Source: Parasponia andersonii (Eukaryota; Streptophyta; Magnoliopsida; Rosales; Cannabaceae). Taken from it: a stretch of 64,000 nucleotides of DNA. The notes under the pieces were generated by a model, which made no database searches, was not told the origin of the DNA, and was given only the letters and a program-made list of their open reading frames with translations. Positions 33,922 to 45,858 of the stretch are shown here, piece by piece (position 1 is the first letter of the stretch; each line of letters starts with the position of its first letter). Location: assembly GCA_002914805.1 (NCBI GenBank), contig JXTB01000004.1, positions 1,355,417-1,419,416 on the forward strand. Reading direction: 5' to 3'. The translations under genes were made by a program, and so were the position numbers.

Positions 33922-34222
33922 ATTGTATAATGCGAAGTCTATTAGATGAGATGGACCATAAATGTGGTGCCATGAAAAGTATATGTAACCTTATAGCTAT
34001 TCGATTCCCATATAGCTATCGTACTATAATGGTTAGTATCGCAGTTTTACTTTTGTTCTTAACAAGATGGTTGTACGTCATTCAGTCAGCTGCTCATTTC
34101 AAGAACTTGACAAACACTTAAAGAAAACATTCTTCTTAAAATATAGTTTTGGATGCATGGTAGCATTAAAAATTCATCTTCTCAAAAATCATAACTTTTC
34201 GTGCAATTATGTATGCACGTTC

Positions 34223-36555
34223 TGTAACACCCCATAGTTTAACCATATTGTCATATACAGTCAAACTATGAAGTATTATTCTTTCTTAAATATTATCTTT
34301 TGTTTTGATAAAAAGGTGGGTAATTTTTTTTTNNNNNNNNNNNNNNNNNNNNNNNNNNNNNNNNNNNNNNNNNNNNNNNNNNNNNNNNNNNNNNNNNNNN
34401 NNNNNNNNNNNNNNNNNNNNNNNNNNNNNNNNNNNNNNNNNNNNNNNNNNNNNNNNNNNNNNNNNNNNNNNNNNNNNNNNNNNNNNNNNNNNNNNNNNNN
34501 NNNNNNNNNNNNNNNNNNNNNNNNNNNNNNNNNNTACTCACTTTTAAATATTCTGTAATGAAATTCTCCATTTGCATGCAAAACATGCCATGCACATGCC
34601 ATTTCATAACTTTCAGGAATAAGTAAGTTTCACAAAAATATATCTTCCATATAGTTCTTGTGATGCAGTTGTAAGTCTTACTTACCTCGTGCCTTGAATA
34701 GAATTGATAATAGAAAGAGTCAATATCCTCTAGAGATTGGTGTGATAATCACTTGTCATAAATTACTATTATTCAAGATACACATTTTACAAAAAGAATG
34801 CATTAAGATGTTTGAACAATACTGAAATCAAAACTTTCACCAATTTAGGAAACTTATTCTTAAAATGACTCAGGAGTGTATAAATCACTTAAGGTACTTG
34901 GTAGTCAATAACTAGCATTGAAAAAGTATTCAAAAGTATTTAAAATATGAATGCTAGTTCATTAGTTAAAAATGATCCAAAATGCCACATAATTTTGTAA
35001 AAACAAGTCCATTTGCTCCTAAATGGTGCCATTTCATTTTAAAAACATTTGGACAGCACTTCCCCTATTTTAGGGACATTCCCACATGATTAAAATCATG
35101 GTTTTAAACTTGCCATCACAATGAACAATCCAATTCCCACATATACACATCAAAGAGGATCATTTGGAACAACCTAAGTGCATTTGAATTCCTTTCAATC
35201 TTTTATAAAGTTTCTTGTGTGCCATCATAACCAGCCATCAAATAAGTGTAATAACTAATAGAATTAATAAAATATATGCTATAAGTTTAAGAAATCAGAT
35301 TACAAATATGGAAAACTTAATCTACCACACATGAAAACACTTTAATCCATAAATAGCAATCTTTGGGGCCTTAGGTTTAATTTTAATCCTCTGCCTAAAT
35401 TTTATGTTTCCAGTGATATATAAGGAACCTAGAATCATTATTCACAAAATAATTACTTTGGTTTAAGGGCTAACACAAAAAAAATTAACTATAAGTTCAA
35501 AATCATACATAATGCTCACTTTGACTAGTTTGAGTTTTTGTTGGATTTCTTACCTTCTACCTCCGCCAAACTTATTCTCTAAGCATAGAATTAGATTTTT
35601 GGACTTAAGAAGACTTGAAGAAACCATTATTTAAATGGGAACAAGCAGAAAATTGAAATTAAAAGACATGACTTAAAAAGAAGAACTTAACAGAATTACC
35701 TTGACTAGTTTTGGTGTGTCTTGCTTTCTAGGACTCTAATTTGAGTTCTACCAATTGGAAACTCTTGGAAATATTTGAGGGGAGTTGAGAGAAGTCAGAA
35801 AAAAGCATTAGAGAGTTTTAGGTCGTGGCTAGAGAGAAAGGGAATGCAAATGACCAGATTTGACCCAAAATCAACACTTAATGGCTAAGAAAAGGTATAA
35901 CTTAAATTCTAAGGGGTATTTTGGGTATTTTACACACTACTTTCCATGTGTCAAGCTCTAAAACATCCTTAGCATACTCACCACATTGCTGGTCAATCCT
36001 ATACACCCAAGTGTAGACCAAAATGGTGAAACCTAGCTTAGAAAGTGAAATCTAGTCATACTTTGACTTATGATCCTATATGGCCAATCTTATTCTAATT
36101 TGGTGGAACCTAGCCTCATAACCAATCATTAAACATAAAAAGAAAGTCCATTAGACTCTAATTGATAATGCAAATAAAGTATAATTGCCCAATTTATAGA
36201 ATGCACAGTGAATTTGGTTCTAAAAAGCATGAAAGATGCATTTTACCAAAAAACTACTATTTAACTAAGTTATCAATAAGTACGATCTAAATGCATGTGC
36301 ACATAGTATTGCTTTCATAATTATATTCTTTGTTTTTTTAGCACACCGAGCTCTCTCTCTGAGAATATTGAACCTTTACACTGCATTGGGGCACTTCGAT
36401 AATTATTAGTGTAATAACATGTATGTAAATGTACATAACATAATGAATGAGTATGTTACTACAGAACTAGTATAAACGGCTTCTAGATGTCTAATATGCA
36501 ATTAGAACATATTTATTATTGGCTTAATATGCATGTGAGAATCTTGGGCACCACA
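34223..36555 (-). repeat. Solo LTR-9 (B1) in E3 LTR, with assembly gap
   Basis: The target duplication CGTTC is perfect (34218-34222 and 36556-36560). On the minus strand it begins TGTGGTGCCCAAGATTC and ends ATGGGGTGTTACA. It contains a 202-base run of N at 34333-34534, which hides the acceptor and hairpin zone. A U3 deletion of roughly 0.5 kb near 36207 joins two places that share ATGCACA. The donor-like CGAG/GTAAG lies near 34684. Confidence 0.92.
34333..34534. other. Assembly gap (N run)
   Basis: There are 202 consecutive N inside LTR-9. Neighbouring LTR copies suggest that more than 202 bases belong here, so the gap size is probably nominal. Apparent open frames across it are meaningless. 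Confidence 0.99.
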
Positions 36556-37978
36556 CGTTCTCGTGACATACTTACATATTTAATGCAATAAATATTGCAA
36601 TGCATATTATAACATATTAGTATAATCATAATTGCATCACATAATAGTACATAACTTTTCATATAAATACATAGGGTGAGATTTATTTACCTTAGGTTCT
36701 TAGAATTTTTTTTTCTATTTCTAGTGAATTATCACACACTTAATCTCGTTATAATCACATGCCTCTTTTATTCCTTTTGATTATTATTCGTGCAACAATG
36801 TCCATTCTATTTATTAATACATGTTATTATTATTTATAAAAAACATATTTGTGTGTCTTAAAAATACTCACATCATACAACTATAATATCATGTTTTATC
36901 ACATACGTAACTAAAAACTGTAAAATTTCAGCAAGTACTGCACATTTAAAGAATTTTGGATTTGGTTTAAAAATTCTATTTATTGTGAAACTTTTCAAAA
37001 ATTATTATAACATAAAAAAAAAAGCTAAAGAAAATTATGTAGAATCTGTTAACTAGGTTTATCATATTTTGTCTAATTTCAAACCTGTAGATTGAAATCT
37101 GATAAAACTATAAAAATTACAATCTTCATTCAGTTCTTGAAGTTTCTAAAATTGTTTGTATATCTAAAAATCTTGATATTTTAGGAGAACATCTCTAGCA
37201 CATCATTACATATAAAAACAAATTTGGAGATTCTAAATTATAGTATTACATAGTACATATAATTCTTAAAATTATACTGTAAAATTCATGACAGCACTTA
37301 ACTTACAAAACTATAGGTTACTACGAAAATCATAATTTATTATAAATATTTCCAAAAATCATGAAAATATTTTTAGCCTCTTATAACAAATAAATAAAAT
37401 CATGGCACCCTAAAAGTTTCAGTTCTAAATAAATCAACAGGATGAAGTGTTAATAATATCATCTTGGATAAATAAAATTGTCAGATTTATCAGTTCTATA
37501 AAAAGTATATAAAGAAAATTCTATTATAATTTGAAATTAATTCATGGCACCAAAAAAAATTTTAAAGCCCAACTAATATATTTAAACATGTATCAAACAT
37601 TTCATTTCAAACTAATAATATTTATCCTCGAAAATCATAAAATAAATATGATAAAGTTTATCTAACAACTTTTCTTGGGTAATAAGTAGCATGTATTTAA
37701 AGTTTTATGTAAGATCATAGGAGTAAGATATGAATGATATCTCATAAAAAGTTTAGATTTTAATAAAATTTCTAACTCTTAATAACATAGGTTAAAATTG
37801 AGTCTAATAGCATTAAACTATAATCTTGAGAGAAAATAAAGATATAAAATTACATTTTCTTGAATTTTGAAGAAAACTAAGAGAGAATTCTTGATATTAC
37901 AATCGATAAATAGAAACTTTGAGAGAGAGACAAAGGAAAATATAAGAGGAAGCTTGATTGTATCTACAAGAGAGTACC

Positions 37979-37990
37979 CTATTTATAGAG
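37979..37990 (-). promoter_or_regulatory. TATA box of the E3 LTR
   Basis: The minus strand reads CTCTATAAATAGGG, a textbook plant TATA box. A CT-rich leader (CTTTGTCTCTCTCTC, about 37912-37931) follows where transcription would begin. It is placed upstream of the E3 primer site and gag in the right orientation. Confidence 0.65.
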
Positions 37991-39393
37991 TTTTTACGAA
38001 CATAAATTATATTTAAAATAACTTATTAAGTTAATAATAATTACACCATTTACTTAACTTTATTTTTTATTTGATTTCTTTTGATCATAAAATTAATTAA
38101 TTTCCACTATGTTCATCTATTTATAAAAGTAATACACTATATAATGTGTAGGTCACATCATATTTGTATTTAATATCCATTTATTCAATATAATAAATCC
38201 ACTCTTCAAATAGTTAATGTATTAAGCAATATCATCTTTAGAAAATAATAGTGTGTCAAGCATAATTCCATTTTTTTCATAACCTCACTCAACTTGTCAG
38301 GCATATTAATTTATAGCTCTTATATACTTGAAAATCTAAATTTCATAAATAGAACAATTTAGATTTCAATTTCAAGGAAGATACCATGTATCATTTTGCA
38401 CTACCTAAATCTCTCCAAGGCTTAGATATTCAAAGCTAAAATGCTTTTATTAGGTTCTTCATATTATTAAAAACGTCTTCCAAAAATCATTTTAATAAAA
38501 TTACTAGAGTATGGTGACTTCAAAGTTATAAAACTCAAAGAAAATCTCGCTCAAGTATTAACTAAAGTTTTTTGATTACAAAGAATTATAGTAAATTATT
38601 TGCATAATGTAGTTTACCAATAAAAAGAAAATATACTTTTGAATCTCTTAGAGAGATATGTTTGAAAAATACATAAAAGTTTTGAAATTTTAAGAAAAGT
38701 TCTTTTATGTTTAACTATGAGTTAAAAGAAATTGACATGTTTTAAGTGTTTGATAATTTAATTAGTAAAATATATATCATGTGAGAAACTTCTTTGTCCT
38801 ACTTAGCTTAGTAAGTGGAATTGGTGTATTAGATACCAAATTGATTCACTAATACTAACAAGATTCAATCTAGTCAATGTATTCTCTCTTTGTATTAATG
38901 AGTGAGTACTATTTGAGGTACTTTGCTTGTGTTGAATATTGGAAATTTTTGGAGACTTTAGTTATAATGTGTTATGAATTAGAGTCCTATTAGAGTTCAT
39001 TAGTATTGAGTTCAGTTTATAACTTATTGGTTAATTTGAGTTAGATCCAAGCATTGTACTCTCCAAATTTTATTTTGTTTTCTAATGTTATTAATTAATC
39101 TCTTTAGCTCTAATAAATTGTGGGATATAAACTCATAACATATTTTGCCAACTCCACTATTAACAAAGTAATAGTATACAAATGGTAATACAAAAAGAGT
39201 TCTATTATAACTTGTTGCTAACTTAGCCAAGGTGGGCTATTATTCTTTTCTTTTTCCCCCATTTTTTTTAAGCTTCTCCATCAAATCATATATATATACA
39301 CAATACATATAATATTTCTTTCATTGTTTGGGCTAGAATTATTAGCAATTTAAATTTGGCCTTTCTAATTTCCTATTGAATCAAGATTAATGA
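37991..39393. other. AT-rich stretch without recognised genes
   Basis: The proximal part is probably the U3 of the E3 LTR and the remainder may be flanking DNA or older debris. Small open frames (such as the 68-codon one at 39230-39024) show no known motif. It ends at the AATGA flank of LTR-10. It has no strong resemblance to other parts of the window. Confidence 0.5.
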
Positions 39394-42369
39394 TGTGATG
39401 CGCAAGATTCTTACGTGCATAATAAGCCAATAATAAATATGTTCAAATTACATAATAGATATATCAAGCAACTAGTATCAATTTTATGGTAAATTACTCA
39501 TTCTGATTGTTAAATACTTTCAATCTGTATTATTGAATTAATATTTGTTGAATTGTTACCATATAGTGTAAAGGCTCAGTGTCCTCAAAGAGAGAGAGAG
39601 AGAGAGAGAGAGAGCTCGGTGTACTAAAAGAATAAAGAATATATTTATGAATACAATACTATGTGCACATGCATTAAAATCATGTGTATTGATAACTTGG
39701 TCAGATGGCAGTATTTCAGTCAAACGAATTTTTACTACTTTTCGGAGCCAAATTCATTGTACGTTTAATAAGTCAAATAGCTTTAATTCAATATATAGGA
39801 CTCATTTATAGCATTTTATTTGTTCGCCCCAGGTAAGCATGAGATGGCATTCAAGACACTGACTTGTGTTTTATTGCACTAAGCTAGTATGGATTCAACT
39901 TAATCGCATAGTGTCATTTTTGTGCATTCTAATAAGTGAGTGCTAATACTATATTTCTATTATTAAGTGGAGTCTAATTGACTTATTTTCATGTGTAATG
40001 ATTAATTATGGGGCTAAGTTCCACTAGATTACAATCAAAATGATCATATCGAATCATAAGTCAAAGTATGACTAGTTTTCACTTTCTAAACTACGATTCA
40101 CTAACTTTGTCTACATTAGGTGTATGGGATTGACCAATAATGTGGTGAGTATGCTAAGGATGTTTTAGAGCAGGACACATATAAATTACTGTACAAAATA
40201 CCTAAAATACCCCTTAGAATTTAAGTTATGCCATTTCTTAGTCATTAAGTATCACTTTTAGACCAAATATAATTATTTTCTTATTTTTTCTCTCTAGCCA
40301 CGACCTGAAACTCTCTAGCTATTTTCTATACTTATCTCAACTCCTCTCAACTATTTCAAAGAGTTTTCAAGTAGTAGAACTCAAATTGGAGTTCAAGAAA
40401 GCAAGATAGGTCCAAACTGGTCAAGGTAAATCTACTAGTTCTTCTTCCTAGGTTTTGTTTTAGTATTTCAATTCTCCACTTGATACCACTTAAATAATGG
40501 TTCCTTTAGGTCCTCTTGAGTTAAATTAATTTCAAAGCCTTGGGAATCAATTTGGTGAAGATAGAAGCCAAGAGATTTAGCAAAAGCTTAAACTAGTCAA
40601 GGTAAGATTTATGTAGAATTTTGAGTTTGTAATTGGTTTCTCTTGCTGTAGCTTTTAGATCAAAACTCTGAGAGGATAAATAAAAGTCTTAGAAACTCAC
40701 TCATATAGCTGGAAGTATAGAATTTAAGTAGAAAATTAAAATTATACCTAAAATCCCAAAATTTTCTATTTGTGGATTCAAGTGTTTTCATTACTGGAAT
40801 AAGTTGTCTACACTTGTAATTTGATTTCTTTTCTTGGAATGTGTAAGAAATTGATCCTTTTATGTATATACATCTATTTACTTACTGATTGTGATGATAT
40901 ACAAGTGTAAAAGCAGTTAACTTTATTTTTAAATCGAAAGAAATTCAAGTGCACTTAAGTTGTTCTAAATGATCATCTTTGATCTATATATGTGGGAATG
41001 CCCTAAAAATAAGAGAGGTACTGTCCAAATATTTTGAAAGCTAAATGGTACCATTTAGTAGTAAATGGGCTAGTTTTTGAAAAGTATGTGCCATTTTGTA
41101 TCATTTTTGTACTAAGGAACTAGTATACATATTTTGATGATTTTAATCTGTTTTCTGTACTAGTTATTGGCTACTATGTTCCTTATACCACTTGTATACT
41201 TTCGGTTCATTTTGTAATTAGGTTTCCTGAATTTTTGAAATTTATGATTTTAGTCATGTGGTTGTTTTCTTTAACCATTTTACGCTGTAGTGATCATTTT
41301 AGTAATAAAATTCATATCAGGTCTTCCACACATCTTGCCATAGAGGATACTAACCCTTTTCACTATCTTTTTTGTCGGACACAAGGTAAGTAGAGATTTA
41401 TTTTAACTACAGCACAAGGACACTAGTAAATACAAGATATTTTCCTACATGTTTATGTATATTATAGTAATATGTATTATTCTTATAGTTGGCGTATGTT
41501 CATGAAAGGTCTAAGCATGGCATGATCATTTAAGCATGATTTTTAGAGAAGTGAAGTTTTCTACACATTGGATTAAAAGTAGTACCATTGTACTTATTTT
41601 ACGAGATAAATTTTAAATACATTTTTTAGTCTGTCAGCGTTGGGTAGGTATAGTTTACACAGACATTCTTTCCGCATAGTTGGGCACGGCTTACCAACTA
41701 CCAAGACTAAGCACTATATTATGAGATTTATAAGGGGCATTACCTAGTCAGTCTATGTTGGGTAGATAGAGTTCACATTGACCATGTGTTTCCTTCTTAC
41801 GTAGGTAGACATGGCCTACTAACTACTGCAACTTTATAGTATACTCAAGAGCCCTATAAAGAATGTTTTCTAAGAAAAGTGCATCAAAATGAAAAGTTAC
41901 AAAAAAAAAAGAGAGTACAATGGGAATTTGAATAAAGTTTTTGCATGAAACACGTTCACCAACATGCATGATCTTTACTTGCTGAGCATTCGCTCATTTA
42001 GTTCCTATGATGCAGGCGAGGAGACCTATGATGTATAGAGTTGTTGGTTGGCTAGCATGCTTTCTTATTACCATGATCATACAGATGTAAATGAACTTGA
42101 CTTGTGGGCAATATTTTCTTTGTATTTCAATATTTTAATGTGGTATAAATATTACTGTTAATGGCAAGATAAACTAATAAGGACCTTTTGGTTGAATATT
42201 TTGTAAAGACACTTTCAAAAAATAATCCCACATATCTTCTTTTGTTTTATAGTTTGAAAAGTTTAAATTTGCCCATTTTTTTGAACAAAACTAAAGTTAT
42301 GGTTTATAAAAGAATAATACTTCCTATTTTGACCTATATAGCCATATAGATAAACTAGGAGGAGTTATA
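39394..42369 (+). repeat. LTR-10, 5' LTR of E4 (B2)
   Basis: This 2976-bp LTR starts TGTGATGCGCAAGATTC and ends GGAGTTATA (CA decayed to TA), followed by a primer site. It shares the 118-bp duplication with LTR-3 (units near 41634 and 41752). It lacks the CATGATT palindrome zone found in other copies. The splice-like pair is GT at 41386 (CAAG/GTAAGT) and GATGCAG ending at 42015 (630 nt). The hairpin TGAGC-ATTC-GCTCA is at 41983-41996. Confidence 0.92.
39589..39614 (+). repeat. (AG)n microsatellite in LTR-10
   Basis: Thirteen AG dinucleotides precede CTCGGTGTACTAAAAG. The other LTRs have 4-7 units at the same spot before GCTCGGT, so this is an expansion of a conserved GAGA tract. Confidence 0.9.
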
Positions 42370-42373
42370 GTTA

Positions 42374-42386
42374 TGGTATTCGAGCA
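42374..42386 (+). other. Primer binding site of E4 (decayed)
   Basis: TGGTATTCGAGCA lies 4 nt after the LTR-10 end, a changed form of TGGTATCAGAGC. Confidence 0.75.
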
Positions 42387-42547
42387 TAGGTTTAGTCGTT
42401 TCTGAATTATGTGACAGAAAGCTCAGTGAACTAGTGAGTCTAATTATTTTCATGCGTGCACTTCATTTCTGATATATAAGTTTGATTCATACATTATTAT
42501 TGGTTATTATGTTTGTTTGTAAGTAAAGGGCCACTGTGTAGAAAATT

Positions 42548-43572
42548 ATGCCAAGAGGTAAAGGTCAGACTAGCCAATAGAAGGGTGATTAAGAGAATGA
42601 TAAGGATACTACAATACATCGATTGGCTAAGTTAGTAGATAGACAGGCTCAACAATAAAGAGGCTTATAGAATGAGATAAAAGGAAAGAGGAACAACTAC
42701 TAGCACAAATTGGAGCTCGATAAGAAAACCATGATCCTGTTTTTAAAAAGTTTAGGAAGAATAAACCTCTAGCTTTCAAACGTGAAATAGATCCATTCTT
42801 AGCTGAAGGGTAGATTCAGAGTTTGGAGGGTATCTTTTATTATATAAGGATCCTTAAGGAGGAGAAAGTTTCTTTTGCTACTTATATAATCCAAATGGAT
42901 GCAAGGCACTGGTCGGATTCCATAAAGTCAATCATTGATATTAACAGATTGTCTTGGGAGAGATTTAATAAAATCTTTTATAGGAAGTACTTTAGTGAAG
43001 CTCATCAACTGGCAAAGGCAGTCGAGTTTACTAATTTAAAGCAGAGTGGCATGTCTGTGTGTAACTACATAAAGAAATTTGATGAGCTATCTCGGTTTAC
43101 TCCACATATGGTAGATACCAACGAGTTGAAAGTAAATTAGTCTTTATAGAGGCTCAAAGGATAAATATATAGGGATATTAAGATGTCTATAGGGAAAGGT
43201 GTGCCTTACATAGAAGTTGCAGAGAAAGTTCTTGAAGTTGAAGAAGTCGAAATGAACATGGTGAAAGCACTAGAAATTAGAAAAAAAATAAACATGGCAA
43301 GAAGAAATGAAAATTTTAAAAAAGGTACTCAACTAGGAATTAATGGAGGCAAATGAAAATACCTATAGGGTCAAGGATAAAGATAAGATTCTTCAACACA
43401 CCTAACAATAGGTCAACAGATGTAATCTACTTCGAAACAGATGTTTAAAATGTAGAAAGCCTCATAAAGGTGAATGTATTTTGGGTTATAGAGCATGTTA
43501 TACATGTGGCAAGAGAAGACATTTTTCCAAGGATTGTCCCTCCACCTCTAGTGAACAAAAGAAAGTCCTAGC
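42548..43572 (+). pseudogene. gag: E4 gag pseudogene with two intact zinc knuckles
   Basis: The ATG at 42548 opens MPRGKGQTS, matching an internal Met of the E0 and E2 gag, but stops follow at once. The capsid part is open at 42823-43140 (GIFYYIRILKEEKVSFATYIIQMDARHW, FNKIFYRKYFSEAHQLAKAVEFTNLKQSGMSV, IKKFDELSRFTPHMVDTNELKVN) and then a TAG replaces Gln. The basic C-terminal part is frameshifted. The knuckles CLKCRKPHKGEC and CYTCGKRRHFSKDC (about 43444-43540) keep all eight ligands, which is the best preserved pair in the window. Confidence 0.87.
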
Positions 43573-45459
43573 TCATGTATTTACCATGACTACAACGGAT
43601 GCTAAGGTTGATCTATCGGTTGTAGCAGATGAGATCTCTATCTTTGATATCTTCACAAATACACTAATAGATTCAGAAGCTACACATTCATTTGCTTCAT
43701 TAGTATGTACAAAAACTAGGTAGATCACCTGAAACTTTGAATTTAAGATACTGTGCAACTACTCCATTTGGGGAAGTGCTATATTCTGTTCATGTTTTGA
43801 GAGCTTGTCCAATATAGATAAATGGTAGAGAGTTATGGGTAAACTTAATAGTGTTAGTTATGCAAGATTTTGAGTTGATTGATTGGCTATCTAAGTATCA
43901 TGCTAGCATTGATTGTAATAGCAAGAGAGTAATATTTCAACTACCTGGTGAAGAGAAGTTTACTTTCCTTAGGTCTTCTAAGAAGAAAGTGGTACCACTT
44001 ATTTCAATCATAAAAGAAAGGAAGTTACTTGAGAAAGGATATATGGTTATTTGGCAAATATAATGGATACTAGAGAGCAACTAAAGGTTAAGGCAGAGAA
44101 AGTACTAGTGGTTAATGAGTTTCTAAAGGTATTCCTAGAAGATCTACTAGGATTACCACCTGATAGAAAGAAAGAGTCTGTTATTGACTTGCTACTTGTT
44201 ACAGCTCCTATTTCTAAAGTACCATATAGAATGGCTCCAGTAGAGCTAAAAGAATTTGAGGTACAATTACAGGTGCTTTTGGACAAGGGTTTCGTATGTC
44301 CAAGCTTTACGCCATGGGGTGCTCTAGTTTTGTTTGTAAAGAAGAAATAAAGGACTATGAGGCTTTATATTGATTATGGAGAGCTAAATAAGGTAACAAT
44401 CAAGAATAAGTATCCTCTCCCTAGAACTGATGATTTGTTCGATCAGTTAAAAGGAGCTTTATGTTTTCCAATATTAATTTAAGATCAAGGTACTACCAAC
44501 TAAAGATTAGGGAAGATGATATTCTTAAGACAGCTTTTAGAATGAGATACGAGCACTATGAGTCTTTAGTGATGCCTTTCTCTTTAACTAATGCCATAGC
44601 TACTTTTGTAGACATGATGAACAGGGTATTCAACGATTCCTTTGACAGTTTTGCTATAGTATTCGTTGATGATATTTTGATATACTCGCACTTAAGAGAG
44701 GAGCACATGGAGCATTTAAGAACAGTTTTGATGATCCTAAAAGAAAAGTAGTTTTATGCAAAGTTTAATAAGTATGAGTTCTAGTTAGAGAAAGTTATCT
44801 TCCCTGGTCATGTAGTGTCTAGAAATGGTAATTCTGTAGACCTAACAAATGATGAAGCTGTAAGTAGTTGGTCAAGTCCTACAAATGTTTCAGAGATTCG
44901 TAGTTTCTTGGGTTTGGCTAGTTACTATACAAAGTTTGTAGAACGATTTTCTAAGTTAGATTCTCCATTGACTCAGTTGATTAAAAAGAATGTGAAATTT
45001 AATTGGATTGACGATTATGAAAAGAGGTTTCAAGAGCTAAAGCATCATTTGATCATAGCTCCTATATTTTCTATACCCATTGGATCAAAAGGATTTGTTG
45101 TTTATAATGATGCTTCAAAGAATGGTCTAGGCTATGTTTAGATGCAAAATGGTAAGGTGATCACCTATTCATGTAGGCAACTGAAAGAATATAAAAAGAA
45201 ATATCCTGCTCATGATTTAGAGCTAGCAGCAGTAGTTTTTGCACTAAAAAATTGGAGATATTACCTTTATGGAGAAAGATATCAAATCTACACAGACCAT
45301 AAAAGTCTCAAGTGTTTCTTTACTCAAAAGAAACTGAATATAAGACAAAGAAGATGGCTTGAACTGGTGAAAGATTATGACTGTGAGATCAACTATCATC
45401 CAGAAAAAGCTAATGTGGTTGTAAATGCTCTAAGTAGAAAGTTATTAGCTGCTATGTAA
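43573..45459 (+). pseudogene. pol: E4 protease, RT and RNase H with isolated stops
   Basis: Protease: TLIDSEATHSFAS at about 43661-43700 has Glu in place of the active-site Gly. The DWLSKYHASIDC block follows at 43877. RT start 44051-44350 ([48 protein letters not shown], then TAA). RT palm 44461-44751 with [13 protein letters not shown] and an intact VFVDDILIY, then TAG for Gln. Thumb and connection 44815-45141 (SFLGLASYYTKFVERFSKL). RNase H spans 45085-45459, keeping the first Asp (YNDAS), Glu (HDLEL) and third Asp (YTDHKS), while the last block reads VNALSR (Asp to Asn). Nearly all breaks are single nonsense changes in one frame, so E4 is moderately young. Confidence 0.9.
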
Positions 45460-45858
45460 CTTAAGTATGTTGATTGGAAACATCTTTTGATGGATTTGCA
45501 TCGATTGAAATTAGAGATTGTGCCTACATATTTAATGGAGAAATTAGCATCTCTTACCTTGCAACCTACAATTTTAGAGAGAATCAATCAAGGCCAGAAT
45601 ACGAATCCCTATCTGACAAGTTTAAAGATTAAGATAGAGTTTGGAAAGAAGGTGGCTTTCTAGGTTTCAAGGGATGGTGCAATCAAATATAGAAATAGAC
45701 TGTGTATACCTGATGGTACAATTAGAAAGGAGATATTGATAGAAGCTCACACGACTTCCTATTTTGTGCATCCTGGTACTACAAAGATGTATAGAGATTT
45801 GAAAATGCAGTATTGGTGGCCAGGTATAAAGAAGGAATTGATTGAGTTTGTAGAGCAA
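45460..45858 (+). pseudogene. pol: E4 integrase N-terminal fragment
   Basis: Plus-strand remnant with a TAG near 45661, then RDGAIKYRNRLCIPD and EAHTTSYFVHPGTTKMYRDLKMQYWWPGIKKELIEFVEQ. The two His of the HHCC zinc-binding domain are present. The CxxC half and the catalytic core are missing because E5 begins at 45859. Confidence 0.85.

Larger units (their letters stand above)
33066..37988 (-). repeat. 5' LTR of E3 (E type), minimum extent, split by LTR-9
   Basis: The sequence upstream (minus strand) of the E3 primer site is unlike the B, C and D LTRs. It carries a 339-bp tandem duplication (33238-33921), solo LTR-9 (34223-36555), and a strong TATA box at 37980-37988. The upstream limit is not resolved, because the matching 3' LTR of E3 is not in the window. 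The end given is the TATA box, so the true LTR reaches further right. A splice-like donor CTAAG/GTAAAT (GT at 36690) pairs with TTTCTAG ending at 33742 or TTTTTCAG ending at 33402. Leaving out LTR-9, the nearer acceptor lies about 610 nt away, as in the other LTRs. Confidence 0.6.
39394..45858 (+). mobile_element. E4, Ty3/gypsy element truncated in integrase by E5
   Basis: The order is LTR-10, primer site, gag, protease, RT, RNase H and the beginning of integrase. At 45859 the LTR of E5 takes over inside the zinc-binding domain. The rest of E4 must lie beyond E5 and outside the window, or is lost. The upstream flank AATGA (39389-39393) could be its target site but cannot be paired here. Confidence 0.87.

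Noticed and set aside
33930-34121. 63-codon open frame with a hydrophobic stretch, possible small membrane protein
   Set aside because: It lies in the E3 LTR, overlaps the second unit boundary of the tandem repeat, and has no homologue in the other unit; chance frame in AT-rich DNA.
34268-34607. Four open frames across the N run
   Set aside because: The frames consist mostly of unknown bases.
39601-39614. CRISPR-like or satellite repeat arrays
   Set aside because: Only microsatellites and two-unit duplications are seen; no array of spaced identical repeats.
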